Numbered from the stretch's first letter, positions 1 to 8,885 are shown. The stretch is DNA of 9,884 bases from Chitinophagaceae bacterium (GCA_003509845.1 DOMR01000132.1:1-9884); one strand, 5' to 3'. Notes: generated by a model not told the origin, from the sequence alone. Translations and numbers: made by a program.

Positions 1-3000
1 ACGCAAAATTTATTTGGTCTTAAAACACAATTGCAATTTGGTAAATTATTTGTAACAGCTGCTATCGCTAATCAAAAGTCACAGCGACAATCTATGGCAT
101 TACAAGGAGGATCATCTACCCAAAAATTTCAAAAAAGATTAGATGATTACGAGGAAAACAGGCACTTTTTACTAGCACAATATTTCAGGAATAATTTTAA
201 TAGTGCCATGTCCACTTTGCCCTTAGTGACAGGGCAAGCGCAGGTGCAAAGAATTGAGGTTTGGGTAACCAATCGTTATGGACAAACTACCAATGCGCGT
301 GATGTAGTGGGTTTGATGGATATCGGGGAGCCTAATCCGAGTAACAAAACATATGCTACGAATGCTTCTGCAAAATTCCCAGATAATAATGCCAATAGTT
401 TATACAGTAGTATTGCTAAAAATAGTGCAGCAAGAAATCCTTCAGCAGTTTCAGGTGTATTAAGCATGGCTGGTTTAAAGTCGGCAGAGGATTACGAGCG
501 TACTTTTGCACGTAAGTTAACAGAGAACGAATATTACTTCAATCCGCAAATTGGTTTCTTATCATTGAACATTCCTTTGCAGCCTGATGAAGTATTGGCC
601 GTTGCGTTTCAATATACTTATAATGGTAGGGTGTATCAAGTGGGTGAATTTTCGGAAAACACCGCACTAGATCCAAATAAAGGCGTACAAAATGTTTTAT
701 TTTTAAAACTATTAAAAGCAACTACGCAACGAACCGATTTACCCATTTGGAATTTAATGATGAAAAACGTGTACTCCTTGGATTTGTTTGGTTCCATTCA
801 GCAGCAGGATTTTCAATTAAATATTTTATACGAAGAGCCAAGTAGGGGCTTAAAAAGATATATGCCAGTAACAGGTGCAAATGTTTCGGGACAATCCTTA
901 ATTAAATTATTACAGCTAGATCGTTTAAACAATCGGAATGATCCACAACCTGATGGGGTATTTGACTTTGTAGAGGGCTTTACGGTTTTATCTAAAATGG
1001 GTCGTATCATTTTTCCTTTATTAGAACCCTTTGGTGATGATTTAAAAAATATTGCATTTAAAGGAGTGAGTGATGATACTGCTAAAAAATATTTATTCCC
1101 GCAATTGTATCGTAACATAAAAGCAGAGGCGCAAACTTATGCAAATTTGAATCGATTTGTAATGGAAGGCCAAGTAAAGGGAAGTGCGGGTGGATCTGAG
1201 ATTAGTTTAAATGCATTTAATGTACCACCAGGTTCGGTAAGTGTTCGTGCCGGCGGACAAATATTAATGGAAGGGCGTGATTATGTGGTTGATTATGGCT
1301 CAGGAACTGTGCGTATTATTAATCCAGGTATTTTAAGCTCCAATATTCCAGTAGATGTTTCTTTTGAAAATAATTTAGGTTTTGGATTTCAGGAGCGCGG
1401 CTTTAGGGCATTGCGCTTAGATTACATGGCCAGTAAAAATTTCATTTTTGGATTATCATCAAGCAGGTTAAGTGAAAGACCATTTTTTACTAAAACAAAT
1501 TTTGGTTCTGATCCTATAAATAATACTATGTATGGTTTTGATTTTAATTACAAAACTGAATTACCAAAATTAACAAAGGCATTAGACAAGCTCCCGTTTT
1601 ATAGCACCAAAACAAAATCCTATTTAACTGCTTACGGGGAAGGTGCATTTTTACAACCCGGGCATGCACGACAAATTGGAAGGGGCGGTAACGGTGTTGT
1701 TTATTTAGATGATTTTGAAGCAACGCGTACCAATATTGATTTGCGTTTTCCTTTTACCTCATGGACATTAGCATCTACGCCACAAGAGCGATTTAAGGAA
1801 GCTAATTTATCGGATTCAATTGACTATAATAATAACAGAGCAAAGCTTGCATGGTATACCATTGAGCCTACACTGCAAGATAAAAACTCCACGAATAATC
1901 CGCTTAGGTCAAATTTAGCATTGCTGAGTGATCCAAGAGTTCGTCAGGTGTATACCAATGAATTGTTTCCACAAAAAACAACAAATATTACGGATGTACA
2001 ATTGCCAACTTTCGATTTAAGTTATTATCCAAAGGAGCGTGGCCCTTATAACTTCAATTATAAGGATATGGATGCTGCCGGAAAGTTTACAAATCCAAAA
2101 GATAAGTGGGGCGGTATTATGCGTTCTTTAGATCAAACTGATTTTGAAACAGGTATTATTGAGTATGTTGAATTTTGGGCACAGGATCCATTTATAAAAT
2201 CTAATGCGACTAGAGGAACCTTGGTTTTAAACCTAGGGAATGTAAGTGAAGATATATTACGTGATGGTCGGCGCTTTTATGAAAATGGAATGCCGACGCC
2301 AACCATACCTGCAGGAATTGATAGTTCTACCTGGGGTAGGGTTCCAGTGAATCCAATTCAAGTAACCAATGCATTTAGTAATAATCCGGAGGACAGAAAA
2401 TACCAGGATGTGGGATTGGATGGCTTGGGTGATGATGATGAGCGTTCTAAAAAAGCCTATGTTATAAATAAAATTACGAATGCAAATGTTAGGCAACAAT
2501 TTACAAATGATCCATCAGCTGATAACTATGTATGGTATCGTGATACCAAGTACGACGCAAGTAATGTGGGCATTTTAGGTAGGTACAAAAACTTTAATAA
2601 CCCACAAGGCAATTCTGCATTGGCGGGTACAGGCTTATTTAGTAGCGCTGCCACCTTGCTTCCGGATAATGAGGATTTAAATAGAGATAATACATTAAAC
2701 GAAACAGAAGCGTATTTTGAGTATGAGATTAATTTACAGAAAAATAACATTTCCGCTACTACCACTAATTATGTAACCGATTCTAAAACACTGAATGTTA
2801 CATTAGCAGATGGAAGCAAGAGTATTGAAAATTGGTATTTATTTCGCATTCCTATAAAATCATACAAACGAAATGTAAACGGCATTCGAGATTTTAAATC
2901 CATTCGATTTATTAGAATGTATTTAACTGACTTTGAAGATTCAGTGACCCTTCGTTTTGCCAAATTGGATTTGGTTCGTAATCAATGGAGACAATTCAAT

Positions 3001-6000
3001 TATAACATTGATAGTTCGGGTAATTATGATTCACTCGGAGGGGTCAACTTAAATACCAAAGTAAATACCTTGGCAGTGAGCTTGGAGGAAAATGGAAGCC
3101 GTACACCAGTAAATTACGTGGTTCCTCCAGGTATTGAACGTGTCCAATTATTGAGTAATAATGGTATTAATTTATTACAAAATGAGCAAGCATTAAGCAT
3201 TCAATTAAACGGGCTGCAAAAAAATGCTTCTCCACGCGGGGTATTTAAAACTATGAATGTGGATGTGAGACGTTATGGTAAAATGTCCGTGTTTTTGCAT
3301 GCAGAGGATAAAAGGAATATCAATAGAGTAGATAGTGGCTCCATGACCGCAATTATTAGAATAGGGCAGGATTTTCAAAATAATTTTTATGAGATAAGAA
3401 TTCCTTTGACTACGACAAGGCAAAAATTATATGCTAGTTCGGAGGCGCGGGACGTATGGCCTTTGGAAAACGAGTTGAACTTGAGTTTAATGGATTTGGT
3501 TAAATTAAAATTAGAAAGAGACAAACAAAATATTCCTTTTAATAAAAAGTTTGGTCAAAATTTTGGAAGACAAAGATATTCGGTGATGGGTAATCCAAAT
3601 TTGGGTGAAGTGCGTGGAGTGCTAATTGCATTTGAAAATACCAAGTCCGATGTTCCGATGGATGCTGAAGTTTGGATTAATGAACTTAGATTATCTGATT
3701 TAGATGAAGAAGGATCATGGGCGGCTTTAGGAAGAATGGATATAAGCTTAGCTGATTTGGGTACCATCGCAGTTTCGGTGAATAGCAGAACCAGTGGCTT
3801 TGGGGGTATTGAACAAAAAATGAACGAACGTGCTAAAACCGGATTAACACAATTTGATATTGCTACCAATATAGACGCAGGAAAATTACTTCCAAAACAA
3901 GTGCGTATTTCCTTGCCTGTATTTGCAGGTATCAACAAAACCCAGGAAAATCCGCAGTTTGATCCATTTGATAAGGATATATTATATAAGGATAAAATGA
4001 GTGCTTTAACAGGTGCCAAAAAAGATTCTGTTCAAAAAGCATCTATTGATCAAACCACCATCAAAACATTAAACTTTACCAATGTCCGTTTTTTACCTGG
4101 GCAAAAACAAAGTTTGATCAGCCTGAGTAATTTTGATTTTAGTTATTCTTATTCACAATTATCGCAATCAAGCCCTACGGTTCAACAAAATAAAATTGAC
4201 AAACAAAGAGGTGCGATAGGGTATACATTTAATAATAATGGAAAGTCAATTGAACCCTTTCGGAAATTCATTAAATCAAGTTCGCCTTGGTTAACATGGG
4301 CGAAGGAAATTAATTTTAATCCAAAGCCAAGTTTAATCAGTTATCGTGCGGTGTTTGACCGACAATTTGGAGAATTTATTCCTAGGGTGGTGAATTCATT
4401 TGATGGTACTACAGATAAAGTGGATACCACTTATGATAAGTATTTTACCATGAGTCGTATATTTAATATGCGTTGGGGTTTAACCAGGTCACTGAACTTG
4501 GATATGACGGCTAATTTAAATTCAAGAATAGATGAACCTAGCGGACGTATTGATACTAAGGAGAAAAAGGATTCATTAACAAGAATGTTGCTTCGTGCGG
4601 GACGCAATACTTTGTATAATCAAAGAGTCACGCTTAGATACGATATTCCCACCAATAAGTTTCCATTAACGGACTGGATCATGTCCAGTTATAATGCATC
4701 AACCAATTATAATTGGGTGGGCGCAAGTAGGTTGGCACAGGAACTGGGGAACATGATTGAAAATACTTTCTCACAACAATTAAGTGCACAGTTTAACTTT
4801 TCAAGCTTCTATAATAAATCAAAATTCATTCGTGCAGCCTTATCTGACCTGCCTTATCAGGCCAGTGGTAATGCTGATCCTTTAGCCAATAGAATATTAA
4901 TGACAAAGAAAGAGGCATTGGAGGGCAAAGTGGGTAAGGAGAAAACAGTGGCTTTACTAAAATGGAGGGACGCGCGTAAGCAAGAGCGTATAGCACAGCG
5001 TGTATTAAAAGCAAATGAACCGATTAATGTGCCTGGCGGTGTAAAACAAATCGTTGGTTTATTAACGATGTTGAAAACGGCTTCATTAGATTATTCTGAA
5101 AACTATAATAGTCGCTTGCCAGGTTATATGTCAGGTGTAAACTTCTTAAATTCAACTTGGGATGGCTTGGCTCCTGGTATAGATTATGCTTTTGGTAAAC
5201 AACCTGATTCAATATGGTTAAGGCAACAGGATGCAAAAGGTTTATTATCCAAGGATGATAAATTTAATTTAATGTTACGTCAGGGCTTTGATCAAAAATT
5301 AACTGTACGAATGCAAATTGAGCCAGTCAGAGATTTAATTATTGATATTAATTTAGATAAAACCTTTAGTAAAGATTATTCTGAATTATTTAAAGATACT
5401 AGTGGTACAGGGGTTAAATCACATTTAAATCCTTTGTCAGCAGGTGGGTTTAGTATTAGCTACTTTGCATTGAATACATTTTTTGATAGTCATGATCCTA
5501 ATATGATTTCAAGTGTTTTCCAAACCTTCCAGGATAATCGATTACGCATTTCAAATAGGGTAGCGGAGAAAAATCCTTATTGGGATAATAAAAAGGATCC
5601 TAATGGATATGCGATTGGGTATGGCAAGTATTCACAGGATGTTTTAATACCAGCATTTATAGCAGCATATACGGGTAAGGATAAAGAATCGGTTGCATTA
5701 TTGAATCAAAATAATAGTAACATACGTTCAAATCCATTTTCAGGAATGCTGCCCATGCCTAATTGGAATATTTTATATAATGGGTTATCTAAAATAAAAC
5801 CACTGTCTAATTTTTTCACTAATATTTCATTGTCACATGGTTATAATGGAAATTTATCCATGAATAGCTTTGCAAGCTCATTGATGTATGTGGATAGATT
5901 ATTTTTAGGAGCACCTTCGTTCTTGGATCCAATTAGTGGTAACTATATTCCTTATTTCTTGATTCCTAATATTACCATTAGTGAAAGAATGGAACCATTA

Positions 6001-6450
6001 ATTGGTGTTAACATAACAACAGTAACGCAATGGTCATTACGCTTTGAATATAAAAAGAGCCGTTTATTGGCTTTAAGTTTGGTGGATTACCAATTAAGTG
6101 AAAATAATAGCAAAGAATGGATTTTCGGAACCAGCTATCGTGCTAGGGGATTGAAATTGCCATTTAATATTCCTGGTATGAACAATGCTAAATTGGCAAA
6201 TGATTTAACTTTCAGATTAGATGTAGGACTTCGTGATATGTACAATAGTAATAGTCGCTTAGATCAAGCAAATTCTTATGGTACAGGAGGTCAAAAGGAA
6301 ATTACTTTACAACCTTCCATTGATTATGTATTAAATAGCAAGATCAATCTTAAATTCTTCTTTGATCAACGCAGGACAACACCCTACATTTCTTCTTCAC
6401 CGCCAATCATATCTACTAGGACTGGCGTGAATGTGCGTATCGCATTATAA
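1..6450 (+). CDS. sprA: SprA (Sov), type IX secretion outer-membrane translocon, 5'-truncated by window edge
   Basis: SprA is the very large outer-membrane beta-barrel through which T9SS cargo crosses the outer membrane; in Flavobacterium it is a 36-strand barrel working with PorV and Plug. Here 2149 residues are visible without a break, ending in tandem stops TAATAA. The frame is open to base 1, so the TTG at 31 is not the start; known homologues run to about 2400-2500 residues, so roughly 250-350 are missing. Family landmarks (residue 1 = first codon of the window): KTQLQFGKL at 8-16; EVWVTNRYG near 86; VRAGGQILMEGRDYVVDYG near 415-433; the hallmark GRGGNGVVYLDDFE at 560-573; EVWINELRLSD near 1223; PGYMSGVNFLN and APGIDYAFG near 1707-1730. 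The later part alternates polar and hydrophobic residues as barrel strands do, ending GVNVRIAL. Acidic loops at about 307-322, 803-814 and 892-903 look able to bind metal. There is no frameshift. Identity is firm; domain limits are approximate. Confidence 0.97.
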   Translation, partial: TQNLFGLKTQLQFGKLFVTAAIANQKSQRQSMALQGGSSTQKFQKRLDDYEENRHFLLAQYFRNNFNSAMSTLPLVTGQAQVQRIEVWVTNRYGQTTNARDVVGLMDIGEPNPSNKTYATNASAKFPDNNANSLYSSIAKNSAARNPSAVSGVLSMAGLKSAEDYERTFARKLTENEYYFNPQIGFLSLNIPLQPDEVLAVAFQYTYNGRVYQVGEFSENTALDPNKGVQNVLFLKLLKATTQRTDLPIWNLMMKNVYSLDLFGSIQQQDFQLNILYEEPSRGLKRYMPVTGANVSGQSLIKLLQLDRLNNRNDPQPDGVFDFVEGFTVLSKMGRIIFPLLEPFGDDLKNIAFKGVSDDTAKKYLFPQLYRNIKAEAQTYANLNRFVMEGQVKGSAGGSEISLNAFNVPPGSVSVRAGGQILMEGRDYVVDYGSGTVRIINPGILSSNIPVDVSFENNLGFGFQERGFRALRLDYMASKNFIFGLSSSRLSERPFFTKTNFGSDPINNTMYGFDFNYKTELPKLTKALDKLPFYSTKTKSYLTAYGEGAFLQPGHARQIGRGGNGVVYLDDFEATRTNIDLRFPFTSWTLASTPQERFKEANLSDSIDYNNNRAKLAWYTIEPTLQDKNSTNNPLRSNLALLSDPRVRQVYTNELFPQKTTNITDVQLPTFDLSYYPKERGPYNFNYKDMDAAGKFTNPKDKWGGIMRSLDQTDFETGIIEYVEFWAQDPFIKSNATRGTLVLNLGNVSEDILRDGRRFYENGMPTPTIPAGIDSSTWGRVPVNPIQVTNAFSNNPEDRKYQDVGLDGLGDDDERSKKAYVINKITNANVRQQFTNDPSADNYVWYRDTKYDASNVGILGRYKNFNNPQGNSALAGTGLFSSAATLLPDNEDLNRDNTLNETEAYFEYEINLQKNNISATTTNYVTDSKTLNVTLADGSKSIENWYLFRIPIKSYKRNVNGIRDFKSIRFIRMYLTDFEDSVTLRFAKLDLVRNQWRQFNYNIDSSGNYDSLGGVNLNTKVNTLAVSLEENGSRTPVNYVVPPGIERVQLLSNNGINLLQNEQALSIQLNGLQKNASPRGVFKTMNVDVRRYGKMSVFLHAEDKRNINRVDSGSMTAIIRIGQDFQNNFYEIRIPLTTTRQKLYASSEARDVWPLENELNLSLMDLVKLKLERDKQNIPFNKKFGQNFGRQRYSVMGNPNLGEVRGVLIAFENTKSDVPMDAEVWINELRLSDLDEEGSWAALGRMDISLADLGTIAVSVNSRTSGFGGIEQKMNERAKTGLTQFDIATNIDAGKLLPKQVRISLPVFAGINKTQENPQFDPFDKDILYKDKMSALTGAKKDSVQKASIDQTTIKTLNFTNVRFLPGQKQSLISLSNFDFSYSYSQLSQSSPTVQQNKIDKQRGAIGYTFNNNGKSIEPFRKFIKSSSPWLTWAKEINFNPKPSLISYRAVFDRQFGEFIPRVVNSFDGTTDKVDTTYDKYFTMSRIFNMRWGLTRSLNLDMTANLNSRIDEPSGRIDTKEKKDSLTRMLLRAGRNTLYNQRVTLRYDIPTNKFPLTDWIMSSYNASTNYNWVGASRLAQELGNMIENTFSQQLSAQFNFSSFYNKSKFIRAALSDLPYQASGNADPLANRILMTKKEALEGKVGKEKTVALLKWRDARKQERIAQRVLKANEPINVPGGVKQIVGLLTMLKTASLDYSENYNSRLPGYMSGVNFLNSTWDGLAPGIDYAFGKQPDSIWLRQQDAKGLLSKDDKFNLMLRQGFDQKLTVRMQIEPVRDLIIDINLDKTFSKDYSELFKDTSGTGVKSHLNPLSAGGFSISYFALNTFFDSHDPNMISSVFQTFQDNRLRISNRVAEKNPYWDNKKDPNGYAIGYGKYSQDVLIPAFIAAYTGKDKESVALLNQNNSNIRSNPFSGMLPMPNWNILYNGLSKIKPLSNFFTNISLSHGYNGNLSMNSFASSLMYVDRLFLGAPSFLDPISGNYIPYFLIPNITISERMEPLIGVNITTVTQWSLRFEYKKSRLLALSLVDYQLSENNSKEWIFGTSYRARGLKLPFNIPGMNNAKLANDLTFRLDVGLRDMYNSNSRLDQANSYGTGGQKEITLQPSIDYVLNSKINLKFFFDQRRTTPYISSSPPIISTRTGVNVRIAL

Positions 6451-6471
6451 TAAATTAATTCCTTGTTCGCC
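6451..6471. other. Convergent intergenic gap between sprA and the ABC operon
   Basis: Only 21 bases separate the stop codon of sprA from the stop codon of the permease gene on the opposite strand. The gap is AT-rich and begins with a second in-frame TAA for sprA. I see no GC-rich stem followed by a T-run on either strand, so neither transcript has a recognisable intrinsic terminator here. The two transcripts probably overlap at their 3' ends. Confidence 0.8.
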
Positions 6472-7806
6472 TTAGCCTTTCTTAAATGCCCATTTGAACA
6501 TTAGTTTCCAAGTCACTTTTTTACCATACAATAATATACCTGTGCGATAAATACGGCCACTTAACCAGGTGGTGAAAATAAATCCACCCACTAATACTGC
6601 CATACTTAAAATTAATTCCCAATACGATACTGCACTTGGAACACCATAGGCTACTCTTGCCATCATGACCATGGGCGAACTAAACGGTATAATACTGGCC
6701 CAAAAAGCAATAGGGGTATTTGGATTTTGTGTCACCATAGTCGTAATCACATACGAAAAAATAAGCGGCATGGTAATCGGGAACATTAAACTTTGTGCAT
6801 CCTGTGGATCCTCATTTACAGTACTTCCGACTGCGGCAAAAAGTGCAGCATAAAATAAATATCCTCCGATAAAGTAAAATATAAAGCAACCAATGATTAA
6901 AGGCCAGTTTGCAGTAGCAATAGTGTGTTGCATATTATATATTTTCACCGCCGATTCACTCGCTTGTGCCATTCCGCCTCCTGCCATTTGACCATTGCTT
7001 TGTTGTAAAGCGGCAACTTGTGTTTGCACATCTGCGGGTAAAAATCCCATGGCAACACTTGTTAAACTGATAATGAGCACAATCCATAAAATAAATTGGG
7101 TTAATCCTACAGCACCAATGCCAATGATTTTACCCATCATTAATTCAAAAGGCTTTACACTACTGATAATAACTTCGGCGATACGATTTGTTTTTTCTTC
7201 CATTACGCCACGCATGACCATCGCACCATAAATAAACATGGTTAAATATATAAGTAAACCACTGGCATATCCAATACCCATCGCTAAGCCTGCATTACTT
7301 TCCTTACTTGATTTTCCTTTGTCCTCGTAAGCTTTTAATTCTGCAACATTAGATGCAGTGTGTATTGAATCTAAAATACTTTGTTTAATTCCAGCATCCT
7401 GCAACATTTGATCTTCAATCGCCTTATTAATTTTATTACTAATACTTTCCTGTAACATGAGTCCCATTGACTTTTGAGACCTTAATATGTAATCCGTTTT
7501 TTCATCCTTCTTAAATTCGGGTAATATTAAAATATCAGTAAACCCTTTTTGCTTGTAGTTATTCGTGTCCACATCTTTGGGAAAGCTAAAACTGATCTGG
7601 TTTGTATTTTTTAATGAATTTTTAATAAATCCATTTGGATCAATCACGGCAATACTTCTTTGTTCCACACCCGAAATAGCTAAATAGCCAGCTGCAGCAA
7701 TAAAGCCTACAATTAATATAGGCATTAGAAAAGTAAGAATTAAAAAACGCTTGTTTTTAACCCTTGTTGTATATTCTCTTTGTATGATTAGCCAAGTCTT
7801 ATTCAT
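6472..7806 (-). CDS. ABC-2 type transporter permease, NatB/YhaP-like
   Basis: This is the inner-membrane half of an ABC-2 type exporter, 444 residues from an ATG at 7806. The N-terminus has the family pattern QREYTTRVKNKRF (9-21) just before a first membrane segment at about 21-44. An extracytoplasmic domain of about 125 residues follows, then a second membrane segment near 172-197. Next is the cytoplasmic motif MEEKTNRIAEVIISSVKP starting at residue 202, characteristic of NatB-type permeases. Further hydrophobic segments lie at about 228-253, 300-326, 340-358 and 395-418, with a possible extra one near 365-385, and the tail is basic. A glutamine-, glycine- and methionine-rich loop (about 260-290) separates the third and fourth segments. 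It lies 17 bases downstream of the ATPase gene, so the two are almost surely co-transcribed and form one complex. The substrate cannot be read from sequence: Bacillus NatAB exports sodium, but most relatives are uncharacterised. The family call is firm; a sodium role would be a guess. Confidence 0.93.
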   Translation of the reverse strand: MNKTWLIIQREYTTRVKNKRFLILTFLMPILIVGFIAAAGYLAISGVEQRSIAVIDPNGFIKNSLKNTNQISFSFPKDVDTNNYKQKGFTDILILPEFKKDEKTDYILRSQKSMGLMLQESISNKINKAIEDQMLQDAGIKQSILDSIHTASNVAELKAYEDKGKSSKESNAGLAMGIGYASGLLIYLTMFIYGAMVMRGVMEEKTNRIAEVIISSVKPFELMMGKIIGIGAVGLTQFILWIVLIISLTSVAMGFLPADVQTQVAALQQSNGQMAGGGMAQASESAVKIYNMQHTIATANWPLIIGCFIFYFIGGYLFYAALFAAVGSTVNEDPQDAQSLMFPITMPLIFSYVITTMVTQNPNTPIAFWASIIPFSSPMVMMARVAYGVPSAVSYWELILSMAVLVGGFIFTTWLSGRIYRTGILLYGKKVTWKLMFKWAFKKG

Positions 7807-7823
7807 CTGCGTATTTTTAAAAT

Positions 7824-8756
7824 TTAATTATTTTGAAATGCCCTTGCGGTGGCATGTGTGTTTTCGACCAATTTGATGAAAATATCATTTAAGGAAGGGA
7901 GTAACTCATTGTAGGCAACAATATTGACATTTTCTTGCAATAAATATTTTAATACATCATTAGATTGATAGCCTTCGTTTATTTTTACCAATATTTTATT
8001 ATGCGCATTGCTTACAGTGGTGAAAATAGGGTTGGGGTTAATAGCAACTTCATTGTCAGTCTGAATTAAAAAACTATTTTCTTTAAACTGTTGTTTGATA
8101 TCAGTCACAGTGCCATCTAGTATTTTCTTACCAAGATTCATTAAAACAATATGGTCGCATATTTCCTCCACCTGCTCCATACGGTGTGTACTAAATATGA
8201 TGGTAGCGCCTTTTTTTGCAAGGTTGTAAATTTCTTCCTTGATTAAATTTGCATTTAAAGGATCTAAACCACTAAAAGGTTCGTCGAGTATGATCAATTT
8301 AGGTTCGTGTAATACGGTAATTACAAATTGTAATTTTTGACTCATCCCTTTACTTAAATCTTCTACCTTTTTATTCCACCAGGTTTCCATCTCGAATTTC
8401 TTAAACCAATACTTTATTTTTTCAGTAGCCTCCGCTTTGCTTAAACCTTTTAATTGCGCTAGGTATAAGGCCTGTTCGCCAATTTTCATTTTTTTATATA
8501 AGCCTCTTTCCTCCGGCATATATCCAATTTTTTGGATATCATCGATTGAATTAAATGGTTTTCCGTCTAAAATAATATCACCTCCATCTGGGTAAAAAAT
8601 TCCGGTAATCATTCTTAGCAATGTTGTTTTACCTGCACCGTTGGGTCCAAGTAATCCAAAAATGCTTCCTTTTTGTATTTCAAAACTGATATCATCTACC
8701 GCTTTTTGGGTAGCATAATATTTTTTTAAATTTGACAAACGTAATAGCGGATCCAT
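7824..8756 (-). CDS. ABC transporter ATP-binding protein, NatA/YhaQ-like
   Basis: This is the nucleotide-binding subunit that powers the permease encoded next to it, 310 residues from the ATG at 8756. Motifs in order: Walker A GPNGAGKTT (37-45); Q-loop region GYMPEERGLY (78-87), with glutamate at position 82 where most ABC ATPases have glutamine; signature LSKGMSQK (134-141); Walker B LIILDEPFSGLDP (154-166) with catalytic E159; H-loop STHRMEQ (189-195) with H191. About 100 residues after the ATPase core match the accessory C-terminal domain (DUF4162 type) common in this subfamily. A TTG at 8765 would add three residues, but ATG is preferred: it gives a normal MDPLLRLSNLKKYY start and lies 16 bases from a -7 promoter match. 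An in-frame TGA at 8774-8772 excludes anything longer. It is the first gene of a two-gene operon. All catalytic residues are present, so it should be active; the transported substrate is unknown. Confidence 0.95.
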   Translation of the reverse strand: MDPLLRLSNLKKYYATQKAVDDISFEIQKGSIFGLLGPNGAGKTTLLRMITGIFYPDGGDIILDGKPFNSIDDIQKIGYMPEERGLYKKMKIGEQALYLAQLKGLSKAEATEKIKYWFKKFEMETWWNKKVEDLSKGMSQKLQFVITVLHEPKLIILDEPFSGLDPLNANLIKEEIYNLAKKGATIIFSTHRMEQVEEICDHIVLMNLGKKILDGTVTDIKQQFKENSFLIQTDNEVAINPNPIFTTVSNAHNKILVKINEGYQSNDVLKYLLQENVNIVAYNELLPSLNDIFIKLVENTHATARAFQNN

Positions 8757-8772
8757 ATTTTTCAATTTGATT

Positions 8773-8780
8773 CAAAATTA
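8773..8780 (-). promoter_or_regulatory. Candidate -7 promoter box for the ABC exporter operon
   Basis: Read on the minus strand, these bases are TAATTTTG, an exact match to the Bacteroidota -7 consensus TAnnTTTG. The box ends 16 bases before the ATG at 8756, which predicts a very short leader of about 10 bases. No convincing -33 TTTG is visible: TTG trinucleotides exist upstream, but at 14 or 26 bases, outside the usual spacing. A chance match is possible in AT-rich DNA, so the call rests on the box plus its position. Confidence 0.5.
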
Positions 8781-8862
8781 AACTCATTTTTTCACAACTA
8801 ATGCCTCAATTTATCAAATGGAAAATTTAACCTTGTAGCGGTTATAAAAGGGGATAATAGGC

Positions 8863-8870
8863 TATCTTCG
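8863..8870 (+). promoter_or_regulatory. Candidate -7 promoter box for the phospholipase-like gene
   Basis: The bases TATCTTCG match the Bacteroidota -7 consensus TAnnTTTG except for C in place of the last T. The box ends 15 bases before the ATG at 8886, predicting a leader of about 10 bases. A TTG at 8833-8835 lies 27 bases upstream, too far for a standard -33 element, so only the -7 half is supported. It mirrors the box on the other strand in its distance from the gene. Confidence 0.4.
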
Positions 8871-8885
8871 AGCAAAATTTAGTGT

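Noticed and set aside
31..33. TTG as the start codon of the long sprA frame
   Set aside because: The frame is open to base 1, and the residues just upstream (NLFGLKTQ) continue the conserved SprA sequence. The gene simply begins outside the window.
3555..4019. 154-codon open frame antisense to sprA, the longest of many inside it
   Set aside because: It lies wholly within conserved sprA coding sequence, its translation shows no recognisable domain, and there is no promoter match. It is a shadow of the real frame, as are the shorter antisense frames in sprA and those opposite the permease and hydrolase genes.
6433..6445. Small hairpin GTGCG-TAT-CGCAT at the end of sprA as a terminator
   Set aside because: The stem has only five pairs including a G-T, the loop has three bases, it lies inside the coding sequence, and it is followed by mixed A/T without a T-run.
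8763..8765. TTG start for the ABC ATPase gene
   Set aside because: ATG nine bases downstream gives the usual N-terminus for the family and better spacing from the -7 box.
8833..8858. Sigma-70-like promoter (TTGTAG with TATAAA or GATAAT)
   Set aside because: Spacing between the hexamers is 4 or 14 bases, not about 17, and Bacteroidota primary sigma factors use a different consensus.
8781..8862. Operator or inverted repeat in the divergent intergenic region
   Set aside because: I searched by eye for palindromes and direct repeats and found none longer than expected by chance.
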